In this document: positions 24,207-31,619 of the stretch, piece after piece
Position numbering within the stretch: position 1 is the first letter of the stretch
Layout of the letters: every line of letters starts with the position of its first letter
Source of the DNA: Brevundimonas vesicularis
GTDB taxonomy: Bacteria > Pseudomonadota > Alphaproteobacteria > Caulobacterales > Caulobacteraceae
NCBI RefSeq assembly: GCF_027886425.1
Contig: NZ_CP115671.1
Location: forward strand, 1,364,001 to 1,428,000
Direction of reading: 5' to 3'
Length of the DNA stretch: 64,000 nucleotides
The notes under the pieces: model-generated
Seen by the model: the letters and a program-made list of their open reading frames with translations, nothing else
Database searches by the model: none
What the model was told of the DNA's origin: nothing
Made by a program: the position numbers and the translations under genes

Positions 24207-25829
24207 TCAGGCGACGGCGCGACCGGATTGATCCTGCTCTTGTGCGCTTTCGTGAGCGGCGGAGATGGCGGCGTTCATCGCCATACGCAGGCGTTCGGGC
24301 TTGATGGGCTTTTCGACGACGGCGGCCATGCCGATCGAGAGATAGTGTTTGGCGTCTTCGGGGTCCGCATTCGCGGTCAGGGCCACGATCGGCACGCGGC
24401 CGACGGCGCCGGGCAGGGCGCGAATGGCCTGCGTCGCCTGAACGCCGTCCATCCGGGGCATCTTGATGTCCATCAGGACCAGGTCGTAGCGGCTTTCCTG
24501 AACGGCCTGAAGCGCCTCCAGGCCGTCCTCGGCCAGTTCGGAGCTGCAGCCGAACATCTCGCACAGCGCCTGGGCGACGACGCGGTTGGTGGCGTTGTCG
24601 TCGACGATCAGGATGTGCGGCGCGGATTTCAGGTCGAGGCCCGACAGGTCCGACACGTTCGATTGCGCTTCCGCCTCGACCACGGCCCGGGGCGCCGTCA
24701 GATCGAAGGCGAAGGTCGCGCCGCGTCCCTTGTTGTTTTCGGCCCAAATCCGGCCGCCCATCCGGTCGATGACCTGACGACAGATCGACAGGCCCAGGCC
24801 GGCGCCGTCGGGGCCGGAACCGTGGACGAAGGGTTCGAAGATGGAATCGACGCGTTCCGGCTCGACGCCCGGGCCGTCGTCGCGAATGCGGGCTTCCATA
24901 CGAATGCGGTCGCCCTCGACCCAAGCCTTGAGGCCCGCCTCGACCACGCCGTTGCGTGCGAACTTCAGCGCATTGCCGATCAGGTTGTTGAACACCTGCT
25001 TCAGGCGCATGCCGTCGATGACGGCCGCCAGTTCGGTGTCGCCTTCATAGCCGACGAGCAGGGTCACGCCGTCCTGCGAGGCGCGCGGCTCCCACATCGA
25101 CTGGATGTCGTCCATAACGGCGCGCAGAGCGGTCGGCTCGGTCTTCAGCTCCAGTTCGCCGGCCTCGGCCTTGGACAGGTCGACGGCGTCCTGGAGGATG
25201 CGCAGCAGGGTCTCGGACGAGTCCACGATGGTCTGGACGTGCGCCTGAGCCGCCGTATTCAACGGCTGGCGACGAAGCAGTTCGGCGACGGCCAGCACGC
25301 CGTTCATCGGCGTGCGCAGTTCGTGGCTCATAATGGCAAGGAACTGGCTCTTGGCGCGGGCCGCGGCGATGGCCTGGGCGCGGGTGTCGCTGAGGATCGC
25401 GGCCTGTTCGGCCAGTTCGGCGTTCTGCTCGCGCTGACGCGTGTTGACGGCCTGCAACAGCGTGGCGGCGGTGCCCACACCCCAATAGGCGCCGTTCTTC
25501 GTGACGATGAATCCGCGCAGCAGGGCGGCCGGACCGCCCTTCAGCATGATGTCGCAAAATGCGTCGATGCGGACGCCGGCCTCGACCACGGCCGGCTCGG
25601 GGTCCATGGCGAAGGTGATGGGGCGCAGATCGTAAAGGGCGTGGCCGAAGCGGGCGGCGATTTTCTGAAGGAAGGCGGTGCGTTCGACTAGGCCGACGGG
25701 GCGATCGCCATCGACCACGGGAATGACCAGCGTATCTGGTTCGCATTCAAAACGCGCCAGAACCTCGCAGCCGAGAGTCGTCGGCGCAACCGGCTTTGGA
25801 CGCTCGGAAAGGGTCTCGATGGTCGGCAT
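24207..25829 (-). CDS. Hybrid histidine kinase with CBS-like input and C-terminal receiver
   Basis: A 540-residue soluble hybrid kinase. Residues about 15-130 look like a CBS-type module (DTLVIPVVDGDRPVGLVERT). A coiled linker leads to the H-box FLAIMSHELRTPMNG with His169, the N-box NNLIGNALKF, G1 DDGPGV, F-box FEPFVHG and G2 GAGLGLSI. The receiver at about 405-525 has HILIVDDNATN, phosphoacceptor Asp454 in LVLMDIKMPRMDG and the lysine in VVEKPIKPERL. All catalytic residues are present. There are no membrane segments, so the signal is likely intracellular. Confidence 0.88.
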   Translation of the reverse strand: MPTIETLSERPKPVAPTTLGCEVLARFECEPDTLVIPVVDGDRPVGLVERTAFLQKIAARFGHALYDLRPITFAMDPEPAVVEAGVRIDAFCDIMLKGGPAALLRGFIVTKNGAYWGVGTAATLLQAVNTRQREQNAELAEQAAILSDTRAQAIAAARAKSQFLAIMSHELRTPMNGVLAVAELLRRQPLNTAAQAHVQTIVDSSETLLRILQDAVDLSKAEAGELELKTEPTALRAVMDDIQSMWEPRASQDGVTLLVGYEGDTELAAVIDGMRLKQVFNNLIGNALKFARNGVVEAGLKAWVEGDRIRMEARIRDDGPGVEPERVDSIFEPFVHGSGPDGAGLGLSICRQVIDRMGGRIWAENNKGRGATFAFDLTAPRAVVEAEAQSNVSDLSGLDLKSAPHILIVDDNATNRVVAQALCEMFGCSSELAEDGLEALQAVQESRYDLVLMDIKMPRMDGVQATQAIRALPGAVGRVPIVALTANADPEDAKHYLSIGMAAVVEKPIKPERLRMAMNAAISAAHESAQEQDQSGRAVA

Positions 25830-25891
25830 ACTGCCTGGAACTCCTACTCATTTTGAGTAAAAGCCCAAATCGCTTGCGGATTAGTTAAGCG

Positions 25892-25971
25892 GCGTCATCC
25901 AAGACGCAAATCCGCCTTCTTTGCTCACGGGCGGGGTCTGGTGTATGAGGCCCGCCCGACCCATCTGGGTC
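25892..25971 (+). promoter_or_regulatory. Structured leader region of queC with three hairpins
   Basis: Three perfect inverted repeats follow one another upstream of queC: GCGTC/GACGC (25892-25907, 6-base loop), GGGCGGG/CCCGCCC (25929-25957, 15-base loop) and GACCC-ATCT-GGGTC (25958-25971). The second and third are directly adjacent. No known preQ1 riboswitch core is recognisable. They could be a structured mRNA leader or an attenuator. Confidence 0.4.
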
Positions 25972-26021
25972 TCCATCTCTTTGTGCATGCGCGCGGCCGA
26001 CCGGCCGACCGCAGATTCGTC

Positions 26022-26741
26022 ATGAGCGTCATCCTGGAAAAGACCCCTACATCGGCCCTGGTTCTGTTCTCCGGCGGGCAGGACAGCGCGACCTGCCTGG
26101 CCTGGGCGCTGGAGCGGTTCGAGCGGGTGGAGACGGTCGGGTTCGACTATGGCCAGCGCCATCTGGTGGAGATGGAGGCGCGTCAGGCGGTGCGCGACGG
26201 AATGAAGGCGGCCCTGCCGCAGTGGACCGATCGCCTTGGCGATGACCATGTGGTGGACCTGACCGGATACGGCCGGATCGCCGAGAGCGCCCTGACCGCC
26301 GACCGCAAGATTGAAATGGACGCGCGCGGCCTGCCGACCACATTCGTGCCGGGCCGCAATCTGATCTTTCTGGTCGCAGCCGCGGCGCTGGCGGATCGGC
26401 GAGGACTGGAAGTTCTGGTCGGCGGCATGTGCGAGACGGATTATTCTGGGTATCCGGATTGCCGCCACGAGACGATGGAGGCGATGGCGCGGGCGCTGTC
26501 GCTGGGGCTGGACAAGCCGGTCGTCATCGACACGCCCCTGATGTGTTTGACCAAGGCCCAGACTTGGGAACTTGCGGACAGGATCGGCGGCGACACGCTG
26601 ATCGAACTGATCATCGAGGATAGCCACACCTGCTATCAGGGCGACCGGACGCATCGACACGCCTGGGGCTATGGCTGCGGGTCTTGCCCGGCCTGCGAAC
26701 TGCGCGCGGCCGGTTATGACGAATGGGCGTCGGAGCGATGA
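26022..26741 (+). CDS. queC: 7-cyano-7-deazaguanine synthase
   Basis: A 239-residue enzyme that converts 7-carboxy-7-deazaguanine to preQ0 using ATP and ammonia. The PP-loop is LVLFSGGQDSATCLAW and the zinc site is built from CYQG and GYGCGSCPACELR near the C-terminus. FVPGRNLIFLVAAA is typical. The start is the ATG at 26022; a GTG 27 codons upstream lies inside the hairpin leader. It opens a tightly overlapping queC-queE-queD operon. Confidence 0.95.
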   Translation: MSVILEKTPTSALVLFSGGQDSATCLAWALERFERVETVGFDYGQRHLVEMEARQAVRDGMKAALPQWTDRLGDDHVVDLTGYGRIAESALTADRKIEMDARGLPTTFVPGRNLIFLVAAAALADRRGLEVLVGGMCETDYSGYPDCRHETMEAMARALSLGLDKPVVIDTPLMCLTKAQTWELADRIGGDTLIELIIEDSHTCYQGDRTHRHAWGYGCGSCPACELRAAGYDEWASER

Positions 26742-27373
26742 CCTATTCGGCCAAGGAAGTGTTCCTGACGGTTCAGGGCGAGGGCGGACAGGCGGGGCGG
26801 CCGGCGGTCTTCCTGCGGTTCGCCGGCTGCAATCTGTGGAGCGGGCGCGAGCAGGATCGGGCCAGCGCCGTCTGTACCTTCTGCGACACCGACTTCGTGG
26901 GCGTCGACGGCGACGGGGGCGGCAAGTTCGCCACGCCGGACCTGCTGGCCGATCACGTCGCGGCGATGTGGCGCGGGCGTGAAGGCGATCCGAAACTGGT
27001 GGTCTGCACCGGCGGAGAGCCCTTGCTGCAGCTGGATGGCCCGCTGATCGACGCGCTGCATGCGCGCGGGTTCGAGATCGCGATCGAGTCGAACGGTACG
27101 ATCGCAGCGCCGGACGGCGTCGACTGGATCTGCATCAGTCCAAAGGCTGATGCGGATGTGGTGCAGGCACGCGGGGCCGAGCTGAAACTGGTCTTTCCCC
27201 AGCCCAAGGCCATGCCGGATCGGTTCGAGCATCTGGATTTCGAACGGTTCTGGCTTCAGCCGATGGACGGGCCGGATCAGGTCGAGAATACCGCCGCCGC
27301 CATCGAATACTGCCTGACCCACCCACAGTGGCGCTTAAGCGTCCAGACCCACAAATACATCGGCGTCCGCTAA
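26738..27373 (+). CDS. queE: 7-carboxy-7-deazaguanine synthase
   Basis: A 211-residue radical SAM enzyme that contracts carboxy-tetrahydropterin to 7-carboxy-7-deazaguanine. The cluster cysteines follow the expanded CX14CX2C pattern (Cys31, Cys46, Cys49) instead of CX3CX2C, as in Gram-negative QueE. VFLTVQGEGGQAGRPAVFLR and VCTGGEPLLQ are diagnostic. Its ATG overlaps the queC stop (ATGA). Confidence 0.93.
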   Translation: MTYSAKEVFLTVQGEGGQAGRPAVFLRFAGCNLWSGREQDRASAVCTFCDTDFVGVDGDGGGKFATPDLLADHVAAMWRGREGDPKLVVCTGGEPLLQLDGPLIDALHARGFEIAIESNGTIAAPDGVDWICISPKADADVVQARGAELKLVFPQPKAMPDRFEHLDFERFWLQPMDGPDQVENTAAAIEYCLTHPQWRLSVQTHKYIGVR

Positions 27374-27741
27374 TGCCTGTCTTCGAGATCACCAAACAGG
27401 CGACCTTCGACGCCGCTCACCACTTCCCGAACGAGCCCGAGGGCAGCATCTATCGCCGCGTTCACGGCCATTCCTTCACGGTCGAAGCGACGGTGCGGTC
27501 CGAGGTCCTGGACGTCGAACACGGCTGGGTCGCGGACCTGGGCGCGCTGGACCGCGCGCTGAAGGCGGCGGCCGAGACGCTGGATCACGGCATGCTGAAC
27601 GAGCACGAGGGACTGGAGCTGCCCAGTCTGGAAAACCTGTGCCTGTGGTTCGCCAAGACGCTGAAACCCGAATGGCCGGGCCTTTGCCGAATTCAGGTGG
27701 CGCGGCCGACGATCAACGAGCGGTGCGTTCTAAGTCTGTGA
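27373..27741 (+). CDS. queD: 6-carboxytetrahydropterin synthase-like protein, catalytic Cys replaced
   Basis: A 122-residue tunnelling-fold protein in the position of QueD, which makes 6-carboxy-5,6,7,8-tetrahydropterin. Zinc ligands are present in FDAAHHF and RRVHGHSFTV and the LDHGMLN motif follows. The cysteine that normally sits four residues before HGH (CGRLHGH in E. coli) is Tyr here (IYRRVHGH). A late PTINERCVLSL keeps a glutamate. Overlap with the queE stop shows a single operon. Confidence 0.87.
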   Translation: MPVFEITKQATFDAAHHFPNEPEGSIYRRVHGHSFTVEATVRSEVLDVEHGWVADLGALDRALKAAAETLDHGMLNEHEGLELPSLENLCLWFAKTLKPEWPGLCRIQVARPTINERCVLSL

Positions 27742-27742
27742 T

Positions 27743-28021
27743 CTAGCAGCGTTTGCCCTGACGCTGGCGCTGTTCGCAGCGGCGTTGTTCGCGTTCATAG
27801 TCGCGCTGTTCACGCTCGCGACGCAGTTTGGTTTCCTCGTCCGAGGTGGTGACGGCGTCAAAGCCGGCGCCGACGACCGCGCCGGTGGCTTTCGCCGTGC
27901 CGCCGACGACCGCAGCGGTCCCGCCGACGACGGCGCCGACAAGGCAGCCCTGCAGCATCAGACAACCGCCCAGCACGACGACGACTTGGGATACGGAAAC
28001 GAGGCGATTTCGACGACGCAT
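27743..28021 (-). CDS. Small lipoprotein with glycine zipper
   Basis: A 92-residue protein starting MRRRNRLVSVSQVVVVLGGC, with GGAG eight bases before the ATG. The lipobox LQGC follows the hydrophobic segment, so it is probably lipid-anchored. A glycine-rich stretch (GAVVGGTAAVVGGTAKATGA) and a charged Arg/Glu tail follow. No specific family is recognised. Confidence 0.65.
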   Translation of the reverse strand: MRRRNRLVSVSQVVVVLGGCLMLQGCLVGAVVGGTAAVVGGTAKATGAVVGAGFDAVTTSDEETKLRREREQRDYEREQRRCEQRQRQGKRC

Positions 28022-28076
28022 GGCGACACTCCAGAGATTTGGAATAGTCGTCGATAATGATGAATGAGGGCTGACT

Positions 28077-28925
28077 TCAGGCGGGACGTTGCGGCAGCAG
28101 CTTGCGGCGTTGGCGCGACAGGGCCAGCGGCGGTCCATCAGCGCCCCAGGCGATCGCCTCGTCCACCGTCCAGCCCAGGCCGAGGTCCAGCATCCTGAAC
28201 TCGAAGAAGGCCCAGCCGTCCGGCGCGCTCTGCGGCGTAGGATCGGTCAGGATGTCGATGCGTAGATCGACGGTGGTCATGGCGGCCGGGGTCTTGGACG
28301 CGGTCCAGGCGGGCGGATACAGAGCATCCAGCAGGTAGCACAGGCCCACCTCGTCCAAGGGCCGGGCGTCGGCCATCCGCATCCAGGTGCGCTCGATCAC
28401 CGGCTTGCCCTCATTGCCGCCCAGGATGTTGGGGCCACCGTCGAAGCGATACTCGACATGCTGGGCGAAGTGCGGCGACATCGGCCCGCGTATGGTGGCC
28501 TTCGGGTTCAGCCTGTCCAGCGGCGGCGGCGACGCCTGCAACGGCGTCAGCGGTGCCTGCGCGGCGTCCAGCCCATAGGTGCCGGTGGCGTGGTGGGTCA
28601 TTCGCCCGTCCTGCTCGGCCTCGACCGCGGCATACAGAACATTGCGGCCGCCCCGCAGCAGGCGAGGGCGAAAGGCGACCTGTTCGCCGAACCTTGCCGC
28701 TGACAGATATTGGACCGACAGGGTTCGAAGGGGCGCGGTCAGCGCCAGTCCCTGTCGCATCGATTGGGCGCACAGGGCCGCCAGCAGCCCGCCGAACGGA
28801 AAGCCCTTCTCCGGCGCCATGCTCGATGGGCCATTCGAGAAATGACCCGGCACGCGTGCGGACAAACCGCCGTCATCGAGAACCTGGAAGGCAAGGGCGG
28901 CGTCGAGGGAAATGGGCGGCGTCAT
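28077..28925 (-). CDS. Double-hotdog acyl-CoA thioesterase family protein (TesB-like)
   Basis: A 282-residue protein with two hotdog halves, as in TesB and related thioesterases. The first half has FPFGGLLAALCAQSMRQGLA and the second VDLRIDILTDPTPQS with a late WGADGPPLALSRQRRKLLP tail. The start is the ATG at 28925. It is divergent from an HxlR-type regulator, which may control it. It is the third hotdog gene within 6 kb. The substrate is unknown. Confidence 0.75.
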   Translation of the reverse strand: MTPPISLDAALAFQVLDDGGLSARVPGHFSNGPSSMAPEKGFPFGGLLAALCAQSMRQGLALTAPLRTLSVQYLSAARFGEQVAFRPRLLRGGRNVLYAAVEAEQDGRMTHHATGTYGLDAAQAPLTPLQASPPPLDRLNPKATIRGPMSPHFAQHVEYRFDGGPNILGGNEGKPVIERTWMRMADARPLDEVGLCYLLDALYPPAWTASKTPAAMTTVDLRIDILTDPTPQSAPDGWAFFEFRMLDLGLGWTVDEAIAWGADGPPLALSRQRRKLLPQRPA

Positions 28926-29105
28926 TGCGCAATCCTGCGTCAGGCGAAGAAGCGGCGGAAGACCTGATGAAGATCTCCCGCCAAAGTCCAAGGAACAACG
29001 CGGCGAACCGGGAGGCGCGCACGTCCGTTGCTAAACAAGACTGACCTGGAGCGTTCTGATTTGCAACCCTTGCCAAATGCCTGACGCGGCGTCACTTTCG
29101 CACCT

Positions 29106-29594
29106 ATGGGACGCACCGCCGACTACAGCCGCCAAAGCTGCTCCATCGCCGCCACTCTTGAGGTAATCGGCGATCCCTGGACCCTGCTGGTCATTCGCGA
29201 CGCCTTCAACGGGGTCAGCCGGTTCGAACAGTGGCAGGACAATCTGGGCGTGGCGCGCAACGTCCTGGCCGCACGGCTCAAAAGCCTGGTCCAGCACGGC
29301 GTGCTGGAGCCGCGCCTGTATTCCGAACGCCCGCCGCGCAACGAATATGTCCTGACCGCCAAGGGCAAGGATCTGTACGGCGTTCTGGTCACCCTGCACG
29401 GCTGGGGGAACAAGCACGTCTATGGCGACGCCGACAGCGGCATCGACATGGTCCACAAGACCTGCGGCCATTCTCTGACCCCGCGCATCGCGTGTGGCTG
29501 CTGCGGCGAAATCGTCAAACCCAGAGATATCGCCCTGACCCGCGCGGAGAACCGGCCGACAGTCGGCGATTTGATGCCCAAGGAAGCGGCCTAG
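29106..29594 (+). CDS. HxlR-type winged-helix regulator with C-terminal Cys/His motif
   Basis: A 162-residue HxlR/MarR-like regulator: CSIAATLEVIGDPWTLLVIR is the family signature, followed by NVLAARLKSLVQHGVLEPRL and the wing. The last 45 residues carry CGHSLTPRIACGCCGE, a possible zinc-ribbon-like motif seen in some family members. It is divergent from the double-hotdog thioesterase gene, across a 180-base spacer, so it is a likely regulator of it. Confidence 0.85.
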   Translation: MGRTADYSRQSCSIAATLEVIGDPWTLLVIRDAFNGVSRFEQWQDNLGVARNVLAARLKSLVQHGVLEPRLYSERPPRNEYVLTAKGKDLYGVLVTLHGWGNKHVYGDADSGIDMVHKTCGHSLTPRIACGCCGEIVKPRDIALTRAENRPTVGDLMPKEAA

Positions 29595-29605
29595 GCCCAT
29601 TCCTA

Positions 29606-29625
29606 CTGACGCTTTCTGGCAGCAG
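29606..29625 (+). promoter_or_regulatory. Operator-like motif, copy 1
   Basis: CTGACG-CTTT-CTGGCAGCAG lies 18 bases before the GTG of the WYL-type regulator. An almost identical copy at 30341 differs only in the four central bases (CTTT versus GAAA). The core TGACG-N5-TGGCA is an imperfect palindrome like those bound by YafY/WYL regulators. Confidence 0.6.
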
Positions 29626-29643
29626 GGCTGCTAGGATCGCAAT

Positions 29644-30344
29644 GTGTCACGCTCCGAACGCCTCCTCGATCTGTTGAATGTGCTGCGGCGGCATCGTCGG
29701 CCGTGAGCGGGCAGGTGTTGGCCGAGGAGATGGGCGTCAGTCTGCGGACGCTCTACCGCGACGTCGCCAGCCTGCAGGCGCAAGGGGCGACGATCGAAGG
29801 GGAGGCGGGGGTCGGCTATGTGTTGAAGCCGGGCTTCATGCTGCCGCCGCTGATGTTTACACCGGAAGAGATCGAGGCCCTGGTGCTGGGGTCGCGTTGG
29901 GTGGCGGACCGCCCCGATCCGCGCATGCGCGATGCGGCGCTGGCGGCGCTGGGACGGATTTCCGCGGTGTTGCCGCCCGATCTGCGCGACGAGATGGACA
30001 CGTCGGCCCTGCTGGTCGTGCCAGGCGAGCCATTCCCGGCGGATCGGGTCGATCCGGCCTTGCTCAGGAAAGCGATCCGCACCGAGCGGCGGCTGAAGCT
30101 GTGTTACCGCGACGAGGCGGGGTCGGCGTCGGAGCGTGTCGTCTGGCCGTTCGCTCTGGCTTTCTTCGATCGGGTGCGATTGCTGATCGCCTGGTGCGAA
30201 CTGCGCGGTGATTTCCGCAGTTTCCGCACCGATCGCATCGTCGAGGCGGAGGTAATGGAGGCGCGTTATCCAACGCGTCGACAGGCGCTGATGAAGACCT
30301 GGCGCGAGGCGCATGAAAGATCGCGGTCGGGCGACGGCTGCTGA
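29644..30344 (+). pseudogene. YafY/WYL-family transcriptional regulator with apparent frameshift
   Basis: The N-terminal codons from GTG at 29644 read SRSERLLDLLNVLRRHRRP and then stop at TGA 29704-29706. The next residues expected in the family (VSGQVLAEEMGVSLRTLYRD) continue one base back, from GTG at 29703 to the stop at 30344. A single missing G in CGGCCGTGAGC restores one frame of about 233 residues: HTH, then a WYL domain (LCYRDEAGSASERVVWPFAL, then LIAWCELRGDFRSFRTDRI). As sequenced, the protein would lack the first HTH helix or be made only by slippage or reinitiation. A sequencing error is possible. Confidence 0.65.
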
Positions 30345-30360
30345 CGGAAACTGGCAGCAG
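30341..30360 (+). promoter_or_regulatory. Operator-like motif, copy 2
   Basis: CTGACG-GAAA-CTGGCAGCAG overlaps the stop of the WYL-type gene and lies 45 bases before the VOC gene. It matches the copy upstream of the WYL gene in 16 of 20 positions, so the WYL protein may control both itself and the VOC gene. Confidence 0.55.
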
Positions 30361-30405
30361 CGAAGGCTAGGGTTCGAAGTGTTGGAAACACAAGGGGCCG
30401 GGCTG

Positions 30406-30756
30406 ATGAGCGAGATCGAGGACATTCTTCTGGCCGTTGAGGATCCGGAAGTCAGCGCGCGCTTCTATGCCAGTCTGCTGGGTTGTCGGCCGGTGATGGC
30501 GGGACCGGACCGGGCCTTGTTCAAGCTGACGTCGGGCCGGGCGCTAGGGTTGCTGCGGCGTGCCGGCGATCGGCGCGAGGTTTGCGAGGTCGACTTCCCG
30601 CTGGAGGGCGCCGAGGCGGTGGATCAGGCGCATATCGACTGGTGGGATCGTGGCGCGCGCATTCTGACGCCGCCGATGGACGCCGCGCCGGTCCGCAGCT
30701 TCGTAGCGGGCGATACGGACGGCCATCGGCTGAGGGTCTATGCCCTAGCGGCCTAG
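30406..30756 (+). CDS. VOC family protein paired with the WYL regulator
   Basis: A 116-residue single VOC module starting MSEIEDILLAVEDPEVSARF, with FYASLLGCRPVM and the terminal GDTDGHRLRVYAL. Members resemble phenazine or bleomycin resistance-type binding proteins; no catalytic residue proves an activity. It follows the WYL regulator by 61 bases and a shared operator-like motif precedes it, so it is likely the main target of that regulator. Confidence 0.78.
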   Translation: MSEIEDILLAVEDPEVSARFYASLLGCRPVMAGPDRALFKLTSGRALGLLRRAGDRREVCEVDFPLEGAEAVDQAHIDWWDRGARILTPPMDAAPVRSFVAGDTDGHRLRVYALAA

Positions 30757-30762
30757 GCGCGA

Positions 30763-31455
30763 TCAGACCTCGGCTTCGAGCCGGTATCCGACGCCGCGGA
30801 CATTGGTCACCAGACCGGCCGCGTCGGCGGCGTCCAGCTTGCGGCGCAGATGGCTGACGTGGCTGTCGATGGTGCGTTCCAGAACCGCCTGATTGGGGAA
30901 GCAGGCCTGCATGATCTCGCTGCGGCTGAAGACGCGCAGGGGCGTGCGGGCCATGTGGGCCAAAATGCGGAATTCCGTCAGGGTCAGGTCCAGACGGCGC
31001 TTGCCCGACGGCGTCAGGATCGCCGCCAGATAATTTTCCAACTGCACCTCCAGCGGACCGACGCGAAGGGTCTTGGCGGCCCGGCCGCCGCCGCCGCTGC
31101 GTCGCAGGATGGTCTGGATCGAGGCCGTGACCTCGGCCGGCTTGAACGGCTTGGCGATATAGTCGTCCGCCCCGATCCGCAGCGCCTGCAGCTTGTCGGC
31201 GGCCTCGTCCCGGTCGCCGACCATGATGACCGGCGTCTCACCGCGTCGACGCAGTTCGCCCAGCACGTCCCAGCCGTCGCGCACGGGCAGGCGGACGCTG
31301 AGCAGGGCGAGATCGGGTTTCAAAGACGCGTGCATATCGGCCGCCTGCTGGCCGTCCTCGGCGACGACGGTGCGAAAGCCGTCCCGGCGCAGGGCCGCGT
31401 CCAGGATTTCGACGCCCTCGGCGGCGTCATCGGCGATCAGGATCAGGCTGCTCAT
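30763..31455 (-). CDS. OmpR/PhoB-type response regulator lacking the phosphoacceptor Asp
   Basis: A 230-residue regulator with a receiver (residues 4-118) and a C-terminal winged HTH (LDLTLTEFRILAHMARTPLR, then TIDSHVSHLRRKLD and VRGVGYRLE). The acidic pocket Asp9-Asp10 and the lysine in YIAKPFKP are present, but the phosphorylation site is Ser53 (PDLALLSVRLPVRDG) where Asp is expected, and the switch Thr/Ser region reads IMVGD. It probably works without phosphorylation. No kinase is adjacent. The start at 31455 (MSSLILIADD) is better than the one at 31476. Confidence 0.87.
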   Translation of the reverse strand: MSSLILIADDAAEGVEILDAALRRDGFRTVVAEDGQQAADMHASLKPDLALLSVRLPVRDGWDVLGELRRRGETPVIMVGDRDEAADKLQALRIGADDYIAKPFKPAEVTASIQTILRRSGGGGRAAKTLRVGPLEVQLENYLAAILTPSGKRRLDLTLTEFRILAHMARTPLRVFSRSEIMQACFPNQAVLERTIDSHVSHLRRKLDAADAAGLVTNVRGVGYRLEAEV

Positions 31456-31563
31456 GGCGTCTCCGAAAGCCGCCATCGCGCCAGATCGTCGCGTCGTCCA
31501 GCAAAACCGGACGGCTGCGGTGAAGTTTCATATCGCCGTCGCAAAGCCTTCACGCAGACGAAG

Positions 31564-31594
31564 AAAAACCCCCTCCCGCCAAGGCGGAAGGGGG
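31564..31594 (-). terminator. Rho-independent terminator of the TonB-dependent receptor
   Basis: On the minus strand a 12-bp stem (CCCCCTTCCGCC with GGCGGGAGGGGG, one G-T pair) with a TT loop is followed by TTTTT. It lies 25 bases after the receptor stop. Confidence 0.9.
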
Positions 31595-31619
31595 CCAGTC
31601 GGTCATTCAGGAGGAACGC

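Noticed and set aside
24228..25691. Plus-strand frame opposite the hybrid histidine kinase
   Set aside because: Antisense to an intact kinase and receiver; no domain.
25892..25971. Known preQ1 riboswitch class upstream of queC
   Set aside because: Hairpins are present, but I could not find any published preQ1 core sequence; left as an unassigned leader.
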